Positions 45,805 through 54,749 are shown, numbered from the stretch's first letter. The stretch: DNA of 55,068 nt from an uncultured Prevotella sp. (GCA_902491375.1 CABUHE010000012.1:1-55068); one strand, 5' to 3'. Numbers and translations: made by a program. Notes: generated by a model not told the origin, from the letters alone.

Positions 45805-46590
45805 TCAAAAAGTAAACAGGCACTGCAATCCTATTGACGACGAATTCAACGGATTGGCTGAAGAGCCGTTGTTAAGAACGGCAGGCTGTACTCTCAAACT
45901 TAAATCAGTTGAGATATCAAACTCAGACAACGACGCGTCAACATACGCATCAATTACTGACAAAGCATAGACACCGATAAGACAGAATATACTCAAGTCA
46001 CGGTATCTGCGGTAAAAATCCTTACGCCTTCTGAACAAGTCCTGATACCGTTCTGTGTTCTCTGGCGTTATGGTATTTCCTAAATGCAGGAACTGATTGT
46101 AACTCTGCGTATTAGGATCATCGTCCATTATGTCCATGTATGCCTGTGAATAGTCTTTCAGCATCTGGTTATTCCACCGTATAGCATAAAGACATCCCAA
46201 GAAGCCTCCGTAAACGATTGGCAGTTTCCAGAACTTACGGTTGTATATCTGCCCTGCTCCAGGTATTACGATAGCCAGCCACATGGCTCTCTTGGCATTA
46301 GGTCTCCATGTTGCCCAGTCACGTTTCTCTTTCTTAACCTTTACAAGCGAATCATTTATTCCTGTTTTGGCCACATTTGCAGAGTCAACTGCCGTAATTA
46401 TCTTGTCAACTGAATCTTTCACACTTACAAGTACATCACTGCTGTCTGCCTGATACGAATGATTGATTACTGACAAAGGCAACATACCATCGTCAGCCAT
46501 ACTTTTACACGGCATAAATGCAGCAATGAGCATACAAACAAGAATGCGCATTGACAATCTGGAAACAAAAAGTCCCTTTCTATTATCCAC
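45805..46590 (-). CDS. DUF5683 family membrane protein, 261 aa
   Basis: DUF5683 core: WRPNAKRAMWLAIVIPGAGQ, then IYNRKFWKLPIVYGG and a second hydrophobic span CLIGVYALSVIDAYVDA. Function unknown. The frame starts at a GTG four bases after parB; an internal ATG at 46551 (MRILVCMLIAAF) starts directly at the signal peptide and is an equally good choice, giving 248 residues. Lies between parB and the transglycosylase, which hints at a link between chromosome partition and the envelope, though this is only context. Confidence 0.82.
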   Translation of the reverse strand: MDNRKGLFVSRLSMRILVCMLIAAFMPCKSMADDGMLPLSVINHSYQADSSDVLVSVKDSVDKIITAVDSANVAKTGINDSLVKVKKEKRDWATWRPNAKRAMWLAIVIPGAGQIYNRKFWKLPIVYGGFLGCLYAIRWNNQMLKDYSQAYMDIMDDDPNTQSYNQFLHLGNTITPENTERYQDLFRRRKDFYRRYRDLSIFCLIGVYALSVIDAYVDASLSEFDISTDLSLRVQPAVLNNGSSANPLNSSSIGLQCLFTF

Positions 46591-46594
46591 AACC

Positions 46595-47494
46595 TTATTG
46601 CTGGTCTTTCAGTTTGTCAAACATGTTGATTATCTGCTCAAGTTCCTGTTCATTCGAGAAAGGAATACTGATTTTGCCCTTACCTGTTGCCGAAAGCGAC
46701 ATCTGCACAGGTGTACGGAAGAAATCAGACAAACGCTGTCTTAGCGCAGTAAACTCTTCAGGCATCTGCTGTTTGGAAGCAATTTTCTTCTTTCCGCTGA
46801 CAATGTCCTCACCGTTTTTAAGTTTCTGTACCATCTCTTCCACCTTACGCACAGAGTATCCGTTCTTCTGTATCTCCTTGAACAGCTTAACCTGCAAAGA
46901 CGGACTGTCGATTGCAAGCAATGCACGTGCATGCCCCATGTCTATCTCCTTATTCTGAAGAGCCATCTGGACCTGTGCCGGCAACTTAAGCAATCGCAGA
47001 TAGTTTGCTATCGCAGTGCGGCTTTTACCCACACGTTCTGAAACTTTCTCCTGAGTCATACCAGTGCTCGACATCAGATGCTCATAAGCCAATGCTATCT
47101 CTATTGCGTTAAGATCTTCACGCTGTATATTTTCGACGAGAGCCATCTCCATGATGTTCTCGTCCTTTATTGTGCGGATATAAGCAGGAATAGCTCTAAG
47201 ACCGGCCATCTGTGATGCTCTCCATCTGCGTTCACCGGCTATTATCTGAAACCTGTTGACCTCTATCTGGCGCAGAGTTATAGGCTGTATTATACCTATC
47301 TCACGTATGCTGTTTGCCAATTCCTGAAGAGCAATAGGGTCGAACTCCCTACGCGGCTGATTGGGATTGGCCTCAATCTGCTCGATTGGTATTTCGTTTA
47401 TTGTCGAACTGCCTTGAGGACGCACCTCTTCTGTTGATATAAGTGCGTCAAGTCCACGTCCCAAAGCATTACCATATCTTTTCTTTACTGCCAT
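46595..47494 (-). CDS. parB: Chromosome-partitioning protein ParB, 299 aa
   Basis: Contains the N-terminal box ALGRGLDALIS (ParA contact), the CTPase/ParB core (PIEQIEANPNQPRREFDPIAL, core EANPNQPRREFDP; IAGERRWRASQMAG), and the helix-turn-helix MTQEKVSERVGKSRTAIANY that reads parS. It loads on parS near the origin and forms a sliding clamp. 37 bases after parA. No convincing parS site is visible in this window. Confidence 0.95.
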   Translation of the reverse strand: MAVKKRYGNALGRGLDALISTEEVRPQGSSTINEIPIEQIEANPNQPRREFDPIALQELANSIREIGIIQPITLRQIEVNRFQIIAGERRWRASQMAGLRAIPAYIRTIKDENIMEMALVENIQREDLNAIEIALAYEHLMSSTGMTQEKVSERVGKSRTAIANYLRLLKLPAQVQMALQNKEIDMGHARALLAIDSPSLQVKLFKEIQKNGYSVRKVEEMVQKLKNGEDIVSGKKKIASKQQMPEEFTALRQRLSDFFRTPVQMSLSATGKGKISIPFSNEQELEQIINMFDKLKDQQ

Positions 47495-47531
47495 TTCGTT
47501 TTTATTTTATCGACAAGTTTTCAGATTTATA

Positions 47532-48296
47532 TCAGTTGTTCTTGTTTATTATCTCTTTTGCCAAAGCCAGGTGATTCTTACTTCCTGTAGAATCTGCATC
47601 ATACAGGATTACCGGCAAACCATGACTAGGCGACTCGCTCAACTTCACATTACGCTGTATGACGGTCTTGAATACAAGTTCCTGGAAGTGGCGTTTCACC
47701 TCATCGTATATCTGATTGGCCAGCTTCAGACGGCTGTCATACATCGTCAGCAGGAATCCTTCAATCTCCAGCTTCGGATTCAGCTTGCTTTTGATTATCT
47801 TTATTGTGTTCAGCAGTTTGCTGATACCTTCAAGGGCGAAATATTCACATTGCACAGGGATAATCACCGAGTTAGCGGCTGTCAAGGCGTTTACCGTTAT
47901 AAGTCCAAGCGACGGAGAACAATCAATCAGGATATAATCGTAATCGTCTTTTATCGGGGCAAGCATATTCTTTATTACCTGCTCTCTGTGCTCCAGATTC
48001 AGCATTTCTATCTCTGCACCAACTAGGTCTATATGACTTGGTATTATATCCAGTCCGTCAATGTCGGTCGTGTAAACGGCATCGCGCACGTCGGCATTGT
48101 CAATTATACATTCGTACAAAGTACAGTCTATGTCTTTCGTGTTGACACCCAAGCCACTCGAGGCGTTGGCCTGCGGGTCGGCATCGATTACCAGAACCTT
48201 TTTCTCTAATGTGGCGAGCGAAGCTGCCAAGTTAATGGTGGTAGTAGTTTTACCTACACCGCCTTTTTGGTTTGCTAATGCGATTATTTTTCCCAT
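47532..48296 (-). CDS. parA: Chromosome-partitioning ATPase ParA/Soj, 254 aa
   Basis: A deviant Walker-A ATPase: ANQKGGVGKTTTTINLAASL at the N terminus, VLVIDADPQANASSGLG (switch I), and DYILIDCSPSLGLITVNALT (Walker B/switch II). It works with ParB to move the origin. The frame extends to a TTG at 48302 but ATG 48296 gives the normal MGKIIALANQKGG start. First gene of the run parA, parB, DUF5683, transglycosylase, rel. A minus-strand TATTTTTGC at 48424-48432 is a possible -7 box. Confidence 0.95.
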   Translation of the reverse strand: MGKIIALANQKGGVGKTTTTINLAASLATLEKKVLVIDADPQANASSGLGVNTKDIDCTLYECIIDNADVRDAVYTTDIDGLDIIPSHIDLVGAEIEMLNLEHREQVIKNMLAPIKDDYDYILIDCSPSLGLITVNALTAANSVIIPVQCEYFALEGISKLLNTIKIIKSKLNPKLEIEGFLLTMYDSRLKLANQIYDEVKRHFQELVFKTVIQRNVKLSESPSHGLPVILYDADSTGSKNHLALAKEIINKNN

Positions 48297-48473
48297 CTTC
48301 AATATAATTAGTTGACAAGTTACGTACAGACGAACAACAAGAAGATTGGCAATAACCGTAAGTAAAAAACAAATCTACTTGCCTGCCGTGCCTTGTCTGC
48401 TTGTCCACTGATAAAATTATTTTGCAAAAATACATATTTTATGTGAGATACGGTTGAATTAAACCTTTTTTCG

Positions 48474-48481
48474 TACTTTTG
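48474..48481 (+). promoter_or_regulatory. -7 box of surE
   Basis: TACTTTTG, about 30 bases before the surE ATG; a TTG lies about 17 bases upstream. Confidence 0.5.
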
Positions 48482-48510
48482 TAGGCGAAAGAAAATGATT
48501 TTTAATAAAA

Positions 48511-49287
48511 ATGATGAAACCGTTAATACTAATTTCAAACGACGACGGCTACCACGCTAAGGGTATTAACTCTCTGATTGACATGCTTGACGGCTTAGGC
48601 GACATTCTCGTCTGCGCTCCCGAATCAGCACGTTCAGGGTTTGCTACCGCTTTCTCAGCCACCACCCCACTGCGACTCAAACTACGTCGCAAGCGTGAGG
48701 GAATGGAGATGTGGTCATGCAACGGGACACCTGTCGACTGCGTAAAACTCGCATTGAGTGAACTCTGTCGGGAACGTCGTCCAGATATCATTATCGGAGG
48801 TATAAACCATGGAGACAACGCCTCGGTAAACTCACACTACTCAGGCACAATGGGCGTTGTACGCGAAGGATGCATGAAATATATACCATCAGTAGCATTC
48901 TCATTATGCGACCACCGCGATGACGCTGACTTTGAGCCATTACGAGAATACGTAAGAAGCATTGTATCAGGAGTTTTGCGTGATGGACTGCCTAAAGGTG
49001 TATGCCTTAATGTCAACTTTCCATTGACTAAAGAGTTCAAAGGCGTAAAAGCATGCCGAATGGCTCATGGTACATGGGGAAAAGAAGTTGTTCGCGCACG
49101 TCATCCACGTGGTTACGACTACTTCTGGCTTGTCGGTGAATACACAAATGATGAACCTGAAGCAGAAGACACAGACAACTGGGCATTACGTCACGGCTAC
49201 GTTGCAATTACCCCGACCACGATAGATGTTACAGCTCACGACATGATTGAAGAAATAAATTCAAGAATAAACAAAGGCAAACAATAA
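48511..49287 (+). CDS. surE: 5'/3'-nucleotidase SurE, 258 aa
   Basis: A metal-dependent nucleotidase acting on nucleoside monophosphates. The SurE active-site motif LISNDDGYHAKGIN is at the N terminus, followed by VCAPESARSGFATAFS, NGTPVDCVKLAL, and IIGGINHGDNASVNSHYSGTMG (core GGINHGDNASVNSHYSGT). Length is normal. Two adjacent ATGs start it. Divergent from parA and 79 bases before lpxB. Confidence 0.94.
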   Translation: MMKPLILISNDDGYHAKGINSLIDMLDGLGDILVCAPESARSGFATAFSATTPLRLKLRRKREGMEMWSCNGTPVDCVKLALSELCRERRPDIIIGGINHGDNASVNSHYSGTMGVVREGCMKYIPSVAFSLCDHRDDADFEPLREYVRSIVSGVLRDGLPKGVCLNVNFPLTKEFKGVKACRMAHGTWGKEVVRARHPRGYDYFWLVGEYTNDEPEAEDTDNWALRHGYVAITPTTIDVTAHDMIEEINSRINKGKQ

Positions 49288-49366
49288 TATAAATCATAAT
49301 AAAATGTAACATCAAGTTGAATTTACGAAAAGTAAAATATGAATTGTGATTTATGAATTAAAATAA

Positions 49367-50512
49367 ATGAAATACTATCTCATAGTCGGCGAAGCGAGCG
49401 GCGACCTGCATGCCTCACACCTTATGCGCTCGCTGTTGAAGGCGGACAAGGAGGCTGAATTCCGCTTTTTCGGCGGCGACATGATGTCGGCCGTGGGCGG
49501 AACGCGCGTAAAACATTACCGTGAACTGGCATACATGGGCTTTGTGCCGGTACTGCTCCACCTGCGTACAATATTCAAGAATATGGCCTTGTGCAAGCGC
49601 GACATTGTCAGCTGGAAGCCCGATGTCGTGATTCTCGTCGACTATCCAGGCTTCAACCTCGACATTGCCAAGTTTGTCCACGCTAACACGCAGATACCTG
49701 TCTATTACTACATCTCACCAAAAATATGGGCATGGAAGGAATACAGGATTAAGAACATAAAGCGCGACGTTGACGAACTTTTCTCCATTTTGCCTTTTGA
49801 AGTGCCTTTCTTTGAAGGCAAACACAATTACAAAATACATTACATAGGCAATCCAACTGCCGACGAAGTAAGCAGTTTTCTTTCTTCTTATACAGAAACG
49901 GCGGACGACTTCTGCCGTGCTAACTCGCTGCCTACCGACCGTCAGATAATAGCCTTGCTGGCAGGTAGCCGCCGCCAGGAGATTAAGGACAACCTACCGG
50001 CCATGCTCGAAGCGGCTTCCCGTTACTCCGACAGATACACTCTTGTGCTGGCCGGCGCTCCGGGCATACCGCACGATTACTATTCACAATTCACAACCGG
50101 CCATAAAGTCAGCATTGTTTACGACCAAACCTATCCCCTGCTCGCACATTCGCGCGCGGCTCTTGTAACCAGCGGTACGGCAACACTTGAGACGGCTCTG
50201 TTCAACGTACCACAGGCGGTATGCTATGAGACGCCTATTCCAAAGGTCATAGCCTTTCTGCGCAAGCATCTCATCAAAGTGCGTTACATCTCGCTTGTCA
50301 ACCTGATAGCCGACGATGACGTTGTGCCGGAGCTTGTGGCCGATACGTTCACCGTAGACAACATTGCCCGCGAGCTTGGCCGACTGTTGCCCGGCGAACC
50401 TGCGCGCGCCGCCATGCTTGGCGGCTACGCCGAAGTAAAGAAGCGCCTTGGAAAAGAAAACGCACCTGACAATGCGGCAAAAATCATGGTTGAACTCCTG
50501 TCAAAGCATTAG
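49367..50512 (+). CDS. lpxB: Lipid-A-disaccharide synthase LpxB, 381 aa
   Basis: A GT19 glycosyltransferase that joins UDP-2,3-diacylglucosamine and lipid X to make the lipid A disaccharide at the inner membrane face. Landmarks: IVGEASGDLHASHLM, YRELAYMGFVPVL, VDYPGFNLDIAKF, YYISPKIWAWKEYR, LLAGSRRQEIKDNLP and TSGTATLETALFNVPQ. The third-position G/C content rises here compared with surE, and stays high in the next gene. Confidence 0.94.
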   Translation: MKYYLIVGEASGDLHASHLMRSLLKADKEAEFRFFGGDMMSAVGGTRVKHYRELAYMGFVPVLLHLRTIFKNMALCKRDIVSWKPDVVILVDYPGFNLDIAKFVHANTQIPVYYYISPKIWAWKEYRIKNIKRDVDELFSILPFEVPFFEGKHNYKIHYIGNPTADEVSSFLSSYTETADDFCRANSLPTDRQIIALLAGSRRQEIKDNLPAMLEAASRYSDRYTLVLAGAPGIPHDYYSQFTTGHKVSIVYDQTYPLLAHSRAALVTSGTATLETALFNVPQAVCYETPIPKVIAFLRKHLIKVRYISLVNLIADDDVVPELVADTFTVDNIARELGRLLPGEPARAAMLGGYAEVKKRLGKENAPDNAAKIMVELLSKH

Positions 50513-50533
50513 CGAAAATAGTTTTTAGTAATC

Positions 50534-51112
50534 ATGAAGTTACTCGTCATTAACGCCAGTCCACGGCGCAGCGGCTGCGTCTCGTCGATGTTGGATATGG
50601 TAAAGGTGACAGCCGAGGCTGAGGGGGCGGAGGTTTCGGTCATCTGTGTGGCCGACTTGTCCGTTAGGTCGTGCACGGGGTGTATGTCCTGCCGCAGCAA
50701 GTTGGAGTGCGTCCTGCCCGAAGACGACGCGCAGCGTGTGCTCAGGCTTATCAGTGAAGCCGACGCCGTCGTCATAGGCACGCCGTGTTATTGGGGCAAC
50801 ATTCCCGGCAACCTTAAGGTTTTGTTCGACCGCATGGTCTATGGCCTAATGGGCGAGAGCCGTCGGGGAATGCCCCTGCCGTTGCACAAAGGCAAGCGTG
50901 CGGTCATCATCGCAACGTGTTCTACACCGTGGCCGTTCAACATCCTTTTCCGACAAAGCCGTGGCGCGGTCAATGCCCTGCGTGAAATATTGAAGTGGAG
51001 CGGCTTCCGCATCGTCGCGACTGTTGAGAAAGGTGGCACGAAAGCCAGTCCCGCCTTGACCGAGCGCGACCGTCGCGCCTGTGCCAAAGTTGCCCGTCGG
51101 CTCGTTAAGTAG
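50534..51112 (+). CDS. Flavodoxin-like NAD(P)H-dependent FMN reductase, 192 aa
   Basis: A flavodoxin fold with the FMN phosphate loop NASPRRSGCVSSML at residues 8-21, a SCTGCMSCRS Cys cluster near 46-55 typical of iron-sulfur flavoprotein-like members, and TPCYWGNIPGNLKVLFDRM around 83-101 that contacts the flavin ring. Substrate unknown. It lies 21 bases after lpxB and is likely co-transcribed. G/C-rich codon use. Confidence 0.82.
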   Translation: MKLLVINASPRRSGCVSSMLDMVKVTAEAEGAEVSVICVADLSVRSCTGCMSCRSKLECVLPEDDAQRVLRLISEADAVVIGTPCYWGNIPGNLKVLFDRMVYGLMGESRRGMPLPLHKGKRAVIIATCSTPWPFNILFRQSRGAVNALREILKWSGFRIVATVEKGGTKASPALTERDRRACAKVARRLVK

Positions 51113-51185
51113 CGTTACTTATCGTTGTTTTGTATAAGAAACTAAGCATTTGGCGTACATAATACCAATACACATCCTAAAGTAG

Positions 51186-51206
51186 GGACACACGTCTCGT
51201 GTGTCC
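51186..51206. repeat. GGACACACG palindrome
   Basis: GGACACACG-TCT-CGTGTGTCC, a 9-bp perfect hairpin in the spacer after the reductase gene. The 51.11-51.36 kb spacer otherwise holds only the terminator described next. Confidence 0.5.
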
Positions 51207-51250
51207 GCATTCCCGTTGCACTAGATTTGCAATATAGCGCAGCAAACTTA

Positions 51251-51271
51251 GCGGATTTGTAATCTGCTTTT
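51251..51271 (+). terminator. Possible terminator of lpxB-reductase
   Basis: GCGGATT-TGT-AATCTGC (one G-U pair) followed by TTTTG. Confidence 0.45.
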
Positions 51272-51362
51272 GACAATTTATAGGGAGTTCAAGCGGCTCA
51301 TAGAACCTTATGTTTATTGTGCTAAAATGAAAATCTGCCGCAACAAAAAACTGTTCAAGAGG

Positions 51363-51854
51363 TTACTGATTATATGGCTTAGCCAAAAAATCTTCATATG
51401 TTATTCCTGTTTTCCAACCTCCAGTTTCATATATTATCATTGCAGTATTGGTGTCATGTTCAGATATGTAAATGATATGTACAGAAAAAGTTGAGTAACA
51501 CAAATGCTTCACATTTCGTTTGTCTACCTTGAATTTTGGTGGATAGTTGGAAAAGGCATTTACCATACTGGTAAACCACATTTGTGGAAATCCATCGTTG
51601 GATTGAACCATCATACATTCCTCAATAACCATCCCATTTTTTATGTAGAAAAAAACACCAATACCATCTTGTGAGTACCCATCCATATATTGGTCTCCTT
51701 TGGTGTCTGTTTTTATGTATCTTAATTCAGGAAAATCTTTTTTCATTTGATAAAGAGATTTTCCTATATTACACATTGGTTCTTTTTGGGCAAAAGTATT
51801 AATGCTAAAAGAAAAGCATATGATAAATATAATGATAGAAGACACTTTTCTCAT
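51363..51854 (-). CDS. Small exported protein, 163 aa, unknown
   Basis: A clear signal peptide (IIFIICFSFSINTFAQ) and a compact mature domain of mixed strands with several aromatic residues (YMDGYSQDGIGVFFYIKNG, WFTSMVNAFSNYPPKF). I recognise no family. It is one of two small exported proteins in tandem on the minus strand, AT-rich, next to repeats, and unlike the GC-rich gene before it, which suggests acquired DNA. Confidence 0.7.
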   Translation of the reverse strand: MRKVSSIIIFIICFSFSINTFAQKEPMCNIGKSLYQMKKDFPELRYIKTDTKGDQYMDGYSQDGIGVFFYIKNGMVIEECMMVQSNDGFPQMWFTSMVNAFSNYPPKFKVDKRNVKHLCYSTFSVHIIYISEHDTNTAMIIYETGGWKTGITYEDFLAKPYNQ

Positions 51855-51877
51855 AAATTTATATTTTGTGATTTTTT

Positions 51878-51913
51878 ATGAACGTCCGCAGACATCTGTC
51901 TGCGGACGTTCAT
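51878..51913 (-). terminator. 17-bp perfect hairpin after the next small exported gene
   Basis: Arms 51878-51894 and 51897-51913 (ATGAACGTCC against GGACGTTCAT at the base) around TC, followed on the minus strand by AAAAAATC and AT-rich DNA. It lies 100 bases past the stop of 52013-52510 and 24 bases before the start of 51363-51854. Confidence 0.6.
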
Positions 51914-52012
51914 TTCCCACATGAAACTTATATGTGTTTCAGATGTTTTCAATATCACCTTTATAAGTGCAAATCCGTCAGATTGTTATATTTAAGTTGT
52001 TTACAATATTAT

Positions 52013-52510
52013 TCAATTAGGATATTCTTTAATGTACGAACGAATAAAATAAGTTCTATCTCCAGGATGGTAATTCCTTTTCAAATCATAGCGTAGTTGT
52101 AAGTCTGGCACTTCATGTTGAATGTCAAACATTACCCCTCCCTTCAAGGTGAATCTTTTGGTGTCTGTTATATTACTCCCTTTCCAAAATATGCTAAAAT
52201 TATAAATTGAAGTATTGCCAATTCTTTTAATTGTAATTTGGTTGTCACCCCATATTTTAAATTCACCGCTTAAATTTTTATAGATATAGGCGGTTTCATT
52301 AGTTGTTTGTGGAGGAAACTTTACAAACGCATTTTCACCATAAAATTCCATGTTGAGATTATAAATACCCTCTATTGGGTCTAAATGTTCTTTGTTCCTC
52401 TCAAAGTATGAAATTAATTCATTTTCACTTGAAGGATTAATTTGTGCTATTGCAAATGCTGATAGATTTAGCATAAGCAATAATGTTATTGCTCTAAAAC
52501 ATTTATTCAT
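52013..52510 (-). CDS. Small exported protein, 165 aa, unknown
   Basis: Signal peptide (LLMLNLSAFAIAQ) followed by a beta-rich domain (NAFVKFPPQTTNETAYIY, WGDNQITIKRIGNTSIYNF). No motif that I can assign. Same style and direction as 51363-51854, and AT-rich; perhaps a small accessory pair. Confidence 0.7.
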   Translation of the reverse strand: MNKCFRAITLLLMLNLSAFAIAQINPSSENELISYFERNKEHLDPIEGIYNLNMEFYGENAFVKFPPQTTNETAYIYKNLSGEFKIWGDNQITIKRIGNTSIYNFSIFWKGSNITDTKRFTLKGGVMFDIQHEVPDLQLRYDLKRNYHPGDRTYFIRSYIKEYPN

Positions 52511-52562
52511 GGTAGATGTAGTTTTCTTTTTTTATTTCTGAATAAATAAGAAATCAATTATC

Positions 52563-52853
52563 TTAAAAAAGTAAGCCGTCAATATGTAGCTTGTCAAGAA
52601 TCTCGTTCACATCTGCTAATGTATAATTATTCTTGTCGTCAAGTACTTTGGCTATGTTGCGCAGCTTTTCCTGAATTTGTGTGTGCTTACGCTTTTGCGC
52701 CATTGCCAATATGGCACAGACAACAATGATTTTCATTTCGCGGTGCTTGTCTATCCCTGCGTCATAATAGTCGGCATTTGCAAAACTGAATTCTGCCCTT
52801 TGGCAATCGAATGCGTTACGCATAAGATGCTCGAATAATAAACGATGTTCCAT
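52563..52853 (-). CDS. Orphan 96-aa protein downstream of a candidate RNA
   Basis: Frame starts at ATG 52853 (MEHRLLFEHLMRNAFDC), contains a hydrophobic helix (MKIIVVCAILAMAQKRK, about 40-56) and a helical C terminus (LADVNEILDKLHIDGLLF). Family unknown. A longer in-frame extension to 53405 is rejected because it runs through a promoter and a terminator. The start is 74 bases after that terminator, so expression may depend on readthrough of the RNA described next. Confidence 0.5.
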   Translation of the reverse strand: MEHRLLFEHLMRNAFDCQRAEFSFANADYYDAGIDKHREMKIIVVCAILAMAQKRKHTQIQEKLRNIAKVLDDKNNYTLADVNEILDKLHIDGLLF

Positions 52854-52926
52854 AGTCTTTTTGCTTAAATGTCCACAACTCCCAAACGAACATATTAAAC
52901 AATATTTTTGGTTTACATATACATAC

Positions 52927-53238
52927 AAAAAAGCGTGGGAGTTCTCGCCGTCACTCGTCCCACGCATAGAGGCTCTCGCATTGCCCGATACTGTCGAACG
53001 AGCAACACGGAAGCCCACGCCTGATATGAATGTAACACCAATCCACTGGCATACAGGTGTACACCAACAGAAAGGATGCGACATAACACATCCCGTAGGG
53101 CATCCACTGTTGCCATGTTCTTGACAGTATCTGAAATGTGCGAGATTTCTATGCGTCAAGCACAAAGCGCAGTAAACGCCTTTGTTATATATGTGTCGTT
53201 CCCTCCCTTCCGCCTTCGTGGCTTCCGTAAAGGGGACA
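52927..53238 (-). ncRNA. Candidate structured RNA, about 310 nt, own promoter and terminator
   Basis: On the minus strand a near-perfect promoter (TTGG at about 53272, TACCTTTGC at 53244-53252) predicts a start near 53238. About 300 bases on, GCGTGGGA (52958-52965) and TCCCACGC (52933-52940) form a stem followed by TTTTTT (52927-52932), an intrinsic terminator. Inside, CAACAG-GGATGC-like arms pair over 53065-53112 with CCC-TAC-GGG within, and ACACC/GGTGT gives a further stem. All frames are partly open with no plausible protein. The conserved landmarks of RNase P RNA and tmRNA are absent, and I cannot match it to a known family. It could be an independent RNA or an attenuating leader of the 96-aa gene. 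Confidence 0.5.
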
Positions 53239-53243
53239 ACATC

Positions 53244-53274
53244 GCAAAGGTAGCAAGTTTTCCTGATTAATCCA
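53244..53274 (-). promoter_or_regulatory. Promoter of the candidate RNA
   Basis: TACCTTTGC with TTG 20 bases upstream on the minus strand, among the best matches in the window. Confidence 0.75.
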
Positions 53275-53427
53275 AGAAGAATTGCATAAAACTTGCAGAA
53301 GAATTGCAAGTAAGATTTTAGCAAGATTTGTTTAAGGGTATATTCGATGAATACTGAATAACCCGGGCGCACCGGCCGCGCGACCCTACGGAAGGGTGTG
53401 GGCAAATGGAGAGTTTTTATAAATGCA

Positions 53428-53489
53428 AATAAACGAAGCGTCCTCCGTGCGGCAAATAAACTTGCTGCGCGGAGGACGCTTCGTTTATT
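53428..53489 (-). terminator. Terminator of the exported DUF362 gene
   Basis: Arms 53428-53447 and 53470-53489 are perfectly complementary over 20 bp (AATAAACGAA against TTCGTTTATT at the base), with a further GCGGCAA/TTGCTGC pairing inside. It lies 63 bases past the DUF362 stop. The 53.29-53.43 kb stretch beside it holds no gene. Confidence 0.75.
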
Positions 53490-53551
53490 GTTTATGTCTT
53501 TTGTCTATGGTCGGTAAAAGGCAAATGCTGACCGTAGGCGGTGACGTATGG

Positions 53552-54661
53552 CTACTTGCCTTGCTCCTGCACAAAGGGTTTCAGGCCTTTTACGGCTTCG
53601 GCGGCGGTGATGCGGCGTCCGCCGTTGTCGAGGTCGATTAGCACGTAGCGGTCGTTGCCCATGCCAAGCTCCTTCATGTACGACAGTTGGCGCAGGCCGT
53701 GGCGTGTCTCTATGCGCTCAACTATGTCGTGGTGCTCGGCCTCGGTCATGGCATAGATAAGGTCGATGCACGCCTGGTCGAGGGCGAGGATGTCGGTTGA
53801 CGAGAGGATGCCTACGTTAGGCGTAACGACGGGGGCTGCGTTGACTCCCTCACAGTCGCAAGACACTGACATATTGCGCATTACGTTGACGTAGGCCACG
53901 TGCTTGCCGAAGTGGTCGATGACCGACTTTGTCGACTCGGTCATGCGCTCCATGAACTCTTCCTTGGCTATGTCCCACTGGTTGTCCTGCCCCGGCGTGG
54001 TATGTATCCACGCCTTGCCGATGCGCCCGTCGGCGCAGCCTATGCCGATGTTCTTGTTGCTTCCGCCGAAGCCTCCCTGTGAATGGCCCTTGAAGTGGGT
54101 GAGGACGACGAGCGACTGGTAGTCGGGCAGGTGGCTGCCCACGGACATCTTCGTGAACCACTTGCCGCCGATGACGGGCAGCGTCGTGGTATCCTCCTCG
54201 TCGATTATGTCAACGAGGCAGAACGTCCAGCCGTTCACCTCCAGCGTCTTGCGGTGCTGCTCGGTGGTGTAGCGGTCGCCGGCGTAGTAGGTGTTGGTCT
54301 CTATGATGCTGGCCCCGGGCAGGTCTTTCTGCATCAGGGCCTTCACCCATGCCGAGGGGATGATGTTGGGGCCGTGCTGTTCGCCCGTGTGCAGCTTCAC
54401 GCCCGTGCGCCCGCTGATGTTTGCGCTAACCTGTTCGTAGGCCTTGATGAGGCCCTCCGGGCCGAGGTTTCGCGTGAAGTAGACGATTGACTCGTTGCCT
54501 GTGCGCTGCTCGTAGGGCACGTACTTGTTGCCGTCCTTGCCCGGCGTGGGCGTTTGTGTGGCGGCTGCGCCTTGGTTGGTTTGTGCCATGCCGCAGCCGG
54601 GGAACATACCTATGCCGACGAATGCGGCCAGCATAGGCTTTATGATACTTGTTATTTTCAT
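53552..54661 (-). CDS. Exported DUF362-domain protein, 369 aa
   Basis: Start taken at ATG 54661 (MKITSIIKPMLAAFVGIGMF) because the only -7 box lies upstream of it and because it opens a signal peptide; a possible lipobox FPGC suggests lipid anchoring. The DUF362 core repeats the landmarks of the paralogue at 10915-12060: LTHFKGHSQGGFGGSNKNIG, ISVSCDCEG-like SVSCDCEGVNAAPVVTPNVG and ILALDQACIDLI, but the two-cluster ferredoxin insert is absent. Codon use is distinctly G/C-rich compared with its neighbours. Function unknown. Confidence 0.82.
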   Translation of the reverse strand: MKITSIIKPMLAAFVGIGMFPGCGMAQTNQGAAATQTPTPGKDGNKYVPYEQRTGNESIVYFTRNLGPEGLIKAYEQVSANISGRTGVKLHTGEQHGPNIIPSAWVKALMQKDLPGASIIETNTYYAGDRYTTEQHRKTLEVNGWTFCLVDIIDEEDTTTLPVIGGKWFTKMSVGSHLPDYQSLVVLTHFKGHSQGGFGGSNKNIGIGCADGRIGKAWIHTTPGQDNQWDIAKEEFMERMTESTKSVIDHFGKHVAYVNVMRNMSVSCDCEGVNAAPVVTPNVGILSSTDILALDQACIDLIYAMTEAEHHDIVERIETRHGLRQLSYMKELGMGNDRYVLIDLDNGGRRITAAEAVKGLKPFVQEQGK

Positions 54662-54749
54662 TTGTTTGTTGTTTTTGGTTATTCTCGTTAGTGCGTCCGT
54701 TGCGCCCTCGTAGCTTGCGCGCAGCGGCGTGCGTATATTATTCCACATT

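Noticed and set aside
52563..53405. 280-codon ORF on the minus strand as one protein
   Set aside because: It reads through a consensus promoter (53244-53274) and an intrinsic terminator (52927-52965); the Cys- and aromatic-rich upstream part looks like translated RNA-gene sequence. Only the last 96 codons are kept.
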